Positions 5,706 through 9,207 of a stretch of DNA of 9,207 nucleotides are shown here, in pieces; within the stretch, counting starts at the first letter, position 1, and each line of letters opens with the position of its first letter. Below the pieces are notes generated by a model. It had not been told where the DNA came from, made no database searches, and saw nothing but the letters and a program-made list of their open reading frames with translations. Origin of the DNA: Prevotellaceae bacterium (GTDB lineage Bacteria; Bacteroidota; Bacteroidia; Bacteroidales; UBA932); assembly GCA_031284065.1 (NCBI GenBank), contig JAITAP010000197.1, forward strand, positions 1 through 9,207, written 5' to 3'. The translations under genes and the position numbers were made by a program.

Positions 5706-6773
5706 ATGAAGAAAAAAGTCTTTCTGTGCCTCCTCCTTGCCGGGGTAAGCGTTGCGGGCTTTGCGTTTGAAGGTAACGACGACAACGTAACTCGCGATTA
5801 CTACGTGCAGCTGTACCAGACGCAGGATTATATCCCCGATTTCCGGACGGTATTCGCTTCGGAAAATGACATTCGGGATTACAAAAAGCTGCGGAGCTAC
5901 CTCAACGTTAAAGAGGAAATGGCGCGCGTGCTGCAAATGGCGGGCGACGAATACTACTACGGGCTGTCCTACAGCAAGCTGTACGCCACCGATTATATCC
6001 AGAGCCTCAAAGATGAGCTGGCTTTGTACGCCCCGAGCAAAAAAATTCTGCTGCGGCTCAACTCGGTACGCCCTACCTTTAGCTATAGCGGAGAATTTGC
6101 CATTGAGCATGTTGAAGCGGTCATCTTGCCCGCCATCAAAGAAAGGTACAGGGAGGCAACGGCAAGAGACAGCCTCAACCAGACCGTGTACATGCAGATA
6201 CAAAAAAATATTGCGGCCATCCGGCAGGACATTTTTCAGGCGGAGCAAGCCATTTACGCATCGCTATCGCCCGAATTTCGCGACCAGGACTTCCGGATAT
6301 GGATTAGCCTTACCTTTTCGGGGCTAATTGCCGTCATTTTGTTTGCCTTTTTTCTGATAATCTACCGGCGGTCGGACGCTTCGCTCTACAAGCAGCTACT
6401 GAGCAGCTCGGGGTTGCAGTTTATTACGGTTTTTGTCCTGATAATCGCCATTATTCTGTTTGGCATACTGAACGTGCTGGGAGGCAGCGAGCTGGCGGCT
6501 ATCCTGTCGGGTATTTCCGGGTACATACTCGGAAAAGGCGGCAGCGAGGTAGCAAGTGCAATGCCCAAGAAGAGGGAATCCGAAGCGGAAAGCCCGGTAG
6601 CGGAAGCTCGGGAAACATTTTGCGAGCCGCCGGACGGCGAACCGGAAATCCTTTTCCGGAGGCCGGCAAACCCGGACGCAACGCCACAGCCCGAAGCAGC
6701 GCCCCCCGAAAAGGAAGAAGCACAGCCCGAAGAAGAAAAGTTTTTCCCAGGCAGCTACTATTCCGGCAAGTAA
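5706..6773 (+). CDS. Membrane protein with periplasmic helical domain and acidic tail
   Basis: The 355-residue product starts with a signal peptide (cleavage near GFA, residue 20). A domain of about 175 residues follows (21-197), rich in Tyr and charged helices (DYYVQLYQTQDYIPDF, YKKLRSYLNVKEEM, VYMQIQKNIAAIRQDIFQAEQ), suggesting a helical bundle or coiled coil. Two clear membrane helices lie at about 198-220 and 238-258. A third hydrophobic Gly-rich segment is at 261-276 (ELAAILSGISGYILGKG). The rest (about 280-355) is a Pro/Glu/Ala-rich, probably disordered tail. I do not recognise the family. With a periplasmic N-terminal domain, the tail is cytoplasmic only if the third segment crosses the membrane. 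It lies 14 bases after the secreted-protein gene and 21 before the channel-like gene, and could be an accessory subunit of that channel. Confidence 0.75.
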   Translation: MKKKVFLCLLLAGVSVAGFAFEGNDDNVTRDYYVQLYQTQDYIPDFRTVFASENDIRDYKKLRSYLNVKEEMARVLQMAGDEYYYGLSYSKLYATDYIQSLKDELALYAPSKKILLRLNSVRPTFSYSGEFAIEHVEAVILPAIKERYREATARDSLNQTVYMQIQKNIAAIRQDIFQAEQAIYASLSPEFRDQDFRIWISLTFSGLIAVILFAFFLIIYRRSDASLYKQLLSSSGLQFITVFVLIIAIILFGILNVLGGSELAAILSGISGYILGKGGSEVASAMPKKRESEAESPVAEARETFCEPPDGEPEILFRRPANPDATPQPEAAPPEKEEAQPEEEKFFPGSYYSGK

Positions 6774-6794
6774 TGACAATTTGGCAGTAAGGGA

Positions 6795-8909
6795 ATGGCA
6801 AAAAAAGTAAGCCTCGGATTGGCAGCTATCCTGCTTGCCTGCTTGATACTTTCGCAGGTATCCCGCATCCGGCAGCTGGAAAGGCTGGACTTTGATGCGG
6901 AAGCACAGAAAACCATGCAGGAAGCCGCAGCTATCTTCAATCGCCACTTTTCCGAAGCGGATTCATTGAATAGCGCTATCATCGGATTATTATCAAAGAA
7001 AGCCACAGCACGGGAGGTGGAACAGTCCCTGCGTAAGCAGCCGCATCAGGAGCTTCTTGGCGGCATTTATATTATACCTCCCGACGGTAAGGCTGTGGCT
7101 TTCTTTTCAAACGACAGCCGGAGGTTTCGGCTTTTGAGCGCCAGCTGTCGGCGTCAGAAGTGGTTTCGCGACCTCGACACGCTGCAAGCCAAAGCTTGGG
7201 GCAGCCCGGTTTTCGATACCATGCTCAACTCAAACGTCGTTTATTGCTGCATGCCGCTTACTCACGGAAGCAAAGCGGTGTACGTTTACGATACGCACCA
7301 AATTTACGCAATGCTGCATAAAACCGGGTTAGCCCGCTTTGGCTTGCCCTACATGATAGACCGCCGGACCCGCTTTATCGCTCACCCGCTCGACGAAATC
7401 CGCACGTTACTCGAGCTGGCGGAAAGCTACAACGACCGGGTGCTCGACAAGCTGTGCAAAGACGTAATTTACCATCGACCGCCGGACAAAAAATATGTGC
7501 ACACCAACACCGTTACCAAGAAAACCTGTAGCGAAAGGCTGCTGCCCATCAGCGAAACAGGGTGGCTGCTGGGCGTGTCCGTTTACGACGGAGTATCCCT
7601 CGAAACCGGCGAATACCAGAAAACCATGCGGGAAAGCTACACCCGGGCTATCGTATTCGTCGCTATTTTACTGCTTATAACCTGCAGGCTGCTTAGCAAC
7701 AGAAAAATATTGCTGAGTACTCAGGGCACGTATGTTCTTTCCCCAGCAATACTGCTGCTGATGATGGTTGGCATAGTAGCTGCCTACAACCGTTTTCCGC
7801 AGCAAGCTGACAAAGCTGTGGACGCAGGCCTTTTCGCCGGTATGGATACGGCAGGTTACGCCAAAAACGCCACCCTAAAATGGGACCTGCGCCGTATTGT
7901 AGATAAGCAAAGCCTGAACGACCTTATTAGCGCCTACCAGCAGGAATCCCTCAAGCTGTACGAATCTTACGCAAAAATTATTCCCACAGGCATTTATATC
8001 TACAACGTATCCTTTTTAAATTCCCACGAGGTAAAAGTAACCGGCACGTTCTGGCAAAAATTCCTTCGGGAAGACGTCAGCTACCCCGACGACATGAAAG
8101 CGCTGTACCATACCAGCGCACACGAAAGCAAAGGGCTTTTCTTTCCGGGCGCCGGCGTTACCGCGCTGGAGCAGAGCGACAGCGTTGAAATTGTACTAAA
8201 CAGCTACCCGGCGTTGCTGTTCCGCTGGAATTTTGACATCCAAATTGAGCAGCAACTTTCGTACTCTCTCTACCCTTTTGGGAAGAATAACATTTCGCTC
8301 ATGCTTTGGTCAAGAGGCATGGACGACAATACAATTATTACGCCGGACCTGGACGCATACAAGCAAATCTACCCAACCGACCAGCCCGGGTTGGACAACC
8401 ATTTCCATATTAAGGGTTGGGACATATCCGGATCGTACTTTTCGTACAGCATAGAATCCTACCTGTGCAACTTCGGCAACAGCCGTCTCTACGGCGTGAA
8501 CTCGTTTCCCGAGCTGATTTACAACATCTCCATTTCCCGGAAGTTTATCGACATCCTGATTTGCAAGATTGTGCCCCTGATGGTTGTGCTTGTCCTGCTT
8601 TTCACCATTTTATTCGTGCGAATCACCTCCGATGGGTTCAACAATATTATTGGGTGTTCGGGGTTGTTCTTCGTGCTGGTACTTGACCATATCAACCTGC
8701 GCGAAAGTGTTCTATCGGAGCAAATCATGTATCTGGAGTTCTGCTACTTCTTCGCCTACATCCTTTTGTTGCTGATAACCATCACTTCTTTCGACATCAC
8801 CAAAGACGGCAAATCGTACAACGCGTGGGTGGACAACGTGCTGAAACGCTACTTTTGGACGCTGATTTTCGGCGCTATGGGGGTGGTAACCATAGTATTC
8901 TTTTACTAA
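6795..8909 (+). CDS. dCache-sensor/pentameric ligand-gated channel fusion
   Basis: The 704-residue product has an N-terminal membrane helix (about 5-22), then a periplasmic region (35-280) that looks like a double-Cache sensor: GGIYIIPPDG (89-98), WFRD (123-126), WGSPVFD (135-141), MIDRRTRFIAHP (187-198) and ISETGWLLGVSVYDG (253-267). Two more helices follow (285-300, 313-331). The rest matches pentameric ligand-gated ion channels such as GLIC as I recall them: TGIYIYNV (398-405, strand 1), YPFG (493-496, where the family has YPFD), GWDI (541-544), ISRKF (580-584) before M1, a conserved Pro594 in M1, then M2 (about 613-634), M3 (645-665) and M4 (686-704). Seven helices place both sensor regions in the periplasm. 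Cache and other extra N-terminal domains are known in some prokaryotic members. The ligand and ion selectivity are unknown. No Shine-Dalgarno with normal spacing was seen. Confidence 0.8.
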   Translation: MAKKVSLGLAAILLACLILSQVSRIRQLERLDFDAEAQKTMQEAAAIFNRHFSEADSLNSAIIGLLSKKATAREVEQSLRKQPHQELLGGIYIIPPDGKAVAFFSNDSRRFRLLSASCRRQKWFRDLDTLQAKAWGSPVFDTMLNSNVVYCCMPLTHGSKAVYVYDTHQIYAMLHKTGLARFGLPYMIDRRTRFIAHPLDEIRTLLELAESYNDRVLDKLCKDVIYHRPPDKKYVHTNTVTKKTCSERLLPISETGWLLGVSVYDGVSLETGEYQKTMRESYTRAIVFVAILLLITCRLLSNRKILLSTQGTYVLSPAILLLMMVGIVAAYNRFPQQADKAVDAGLFAGMDTAGYAKNATLKWDLRRIVDKQSLNDLISAYQQESLKLYESYAKIIPTGIYIYNVSFLNSHEVKVTGTFWQKFLREDVSYPDDMKALYHTSAHESKGLFFPGAGVTALEQSDSVEIVLNSYPALLFRWNFDIQIEQQLSYSLYPFGKNNISLMLWSRGMDDNTIITPDLDAYKQIYPTDQPGLDNHFHIKGWDISGSYFSYSIESYLCNFGNSRLYGVNSFPELIYNISISRKFIDILICKIVPLMVVLVLLFTILFVRITSDGFNNIIGCSGLFFVLVLDHINLRESVLSEQIMYLEFCYFFAYILLLLITITSFDITKDGKSYNAWVDNVLKRYFWTLIFGAMGVVTIVFFY

Positions 8910-9027
8910 AAAAAATAATCCCGTTCTTCGTGTGTAGCGAAAATTCTGCTGCCATCAGGTTGGTTAAAGAGATTCTCCTTATAAACAATTCATTCCACTG
9001 AATATCAATAAAATAAGTGCGAAAAAG

Positions 9028-9060
9028 TTTGGCAGTATCAACCGATTTTTGTACCTTTGC
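9028..9060 (+). promoter_or_regulatory. Bacteroidota promoter of the transposase
   Basis: TTTG at 9028-9031 and TACCTTTGC at 9052-9060, separated by 20 bases, match both Bacteroidota promoter elements (TTTG and TAnnTTTG). The transposase ATG is at 9080, so the leader would be very short, about 15 bases, and ends in an A-run. This is the best promoter match in the window. Confidence 0.75.
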
Positions 9061-9079
9061 GGCATAAAAACCGGAAAAA

Positions 9080-9207
9080 ATGATAGGAAAATTGCCCAAA
9101 GATGACCATCGCGAACTTTTTCGCACCCGCTTGGCGGACTTGATAAATCCACAGCACGAGCTGGCGCTGCTTGCCCACGCAGTTGATTGGAAGTACTTTG
9201 ATGAAGC
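9080..9207 (+). CDS. IS5-type transposase, N-terminal part
   Basis: The 42 visible residues (MIGKLPKDDHREL..., ending ALLAHAVDWKYFDEA at the window edge) are typical of the N-terminal domain of IS5/IS1182-like DDE transposases (DUF772 type), where a conserved helical segment around L-x-x-A-x-x-x-x-W-x-x-x-[ED] precedes the catalytic domain. The gene is cut by the window end, so the DDE residues and intactness cannot be judged. The ATG sits in an A-rich context shortly after a strong promoter. It enables movement of its own element and is probably unrelated to the function of the operon before it. Confidence 0.8.
   Translation, partial: MIGKLPKDDHRELFRTRLADLINPQHELALLAHAVDWKYFDE

Larger units (their letters stand above)
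9028..9207 (+). mobile_element. Left part of an IS5-type insertion sequence
   Basis: The start of a transposase gene with its own promoter indicates the left part of an insertion sequence. Its left terminal inverted repeat must lie between the operon's stop codon (8909) and the promoter, but it cannot be delimited because the right end is outside the window. The 118 bases from 8910 to 9027 hold no clear hairpin terminator for the operon, and no gene was seen there. Confidence 0.55.

Noticed and set aside
6396..6947. 183-codon minus-strand frame across the membrane-protein and channel gene junction
   Set aside because: It is antisense to two well-supported genes, and its Phe/Arg/Cys-rich composition is typical of a shadow frame.
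8910..9027. Rho-independent terminator after the channel-like gene
   Set aside because: Only a weak mismatched pairing (AAAGAG with CTCCTT near 8966-8980) was found, without a T-run; not enough to call.

Overview
The window looks like chromosomal DNA of a member of the Bacteroidota. Three promoter-like sites match the -7 element of that phylum (TAnnTTTG), with a TTTG-like element about 20 bases upstream. Most genes have A/T-rich leaders instead of Shine-Dalgarno sites. The species cannot be named from the sequence; palindrome-rich repeats and an insertion sequence point to a genome with many repeats.

Layout: (1) Bases 1-580 hold no convincing gene. They are a mosaic of inverted repeats, a structured palindrome (167-233) and a 69-74 base tandem repeat with internal hairpins (243-504), closed by an 11-base inverted repeat (538-577). 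(2) A monocistronic gene (847-1395) has its own promoter and a textbook terminator. It encodes a small protein with the Cys/His/acid pattern of YopT-type (C58) cysteine proteases. (3) A 35-base tandem repeat (1482-1606) ends 7 bases before the second promoter. (4) Eight same-strand genes follow (1704-8909), with mostly 14-21 base gaps. They are a DUF2589 protein, an unrecognised helical protein with an EF-hand-like loop, a second DUF2589 protein, a small zinc-ribbon protein, a peptidoglycan-binding N-acetylmuramidase, a small secreted protein, a membrane protein with a large periplasmic domain, and a 704-residue membrane protein. (5) The window ends inside the first codons of an IS5-type transposase (9080 onward) with its own promoter.

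The most notable gene is the last of the operon (6795-8909). Its N-terminal half looks like a periplasmic double-Cache sensor held between membrane helices. Its C-terminal half has the landmarks of a pentameric ligand-gated ion channel: a beta-rich ectodomain with TGIY, YPF and GWDI motifs, an ISR motif just before M1, a proline in M1, and four C-terminal membrane helices. Such a protein would be an ion channel with two sensory modules.

How the genes work together is inference. Cytoplasmic DUF2589 proteins and their partner, a cell-wall hydrolase without a signal peptide, and envelope proteins ending in a candidate gated channel suggest an envelope-associated system. It might sense a ligand or membrane state and link this to wall remodelling or lysis. 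The upstream C58-like protease could be an effector, but it is transcribed separately and its link to the operon is only proximity.
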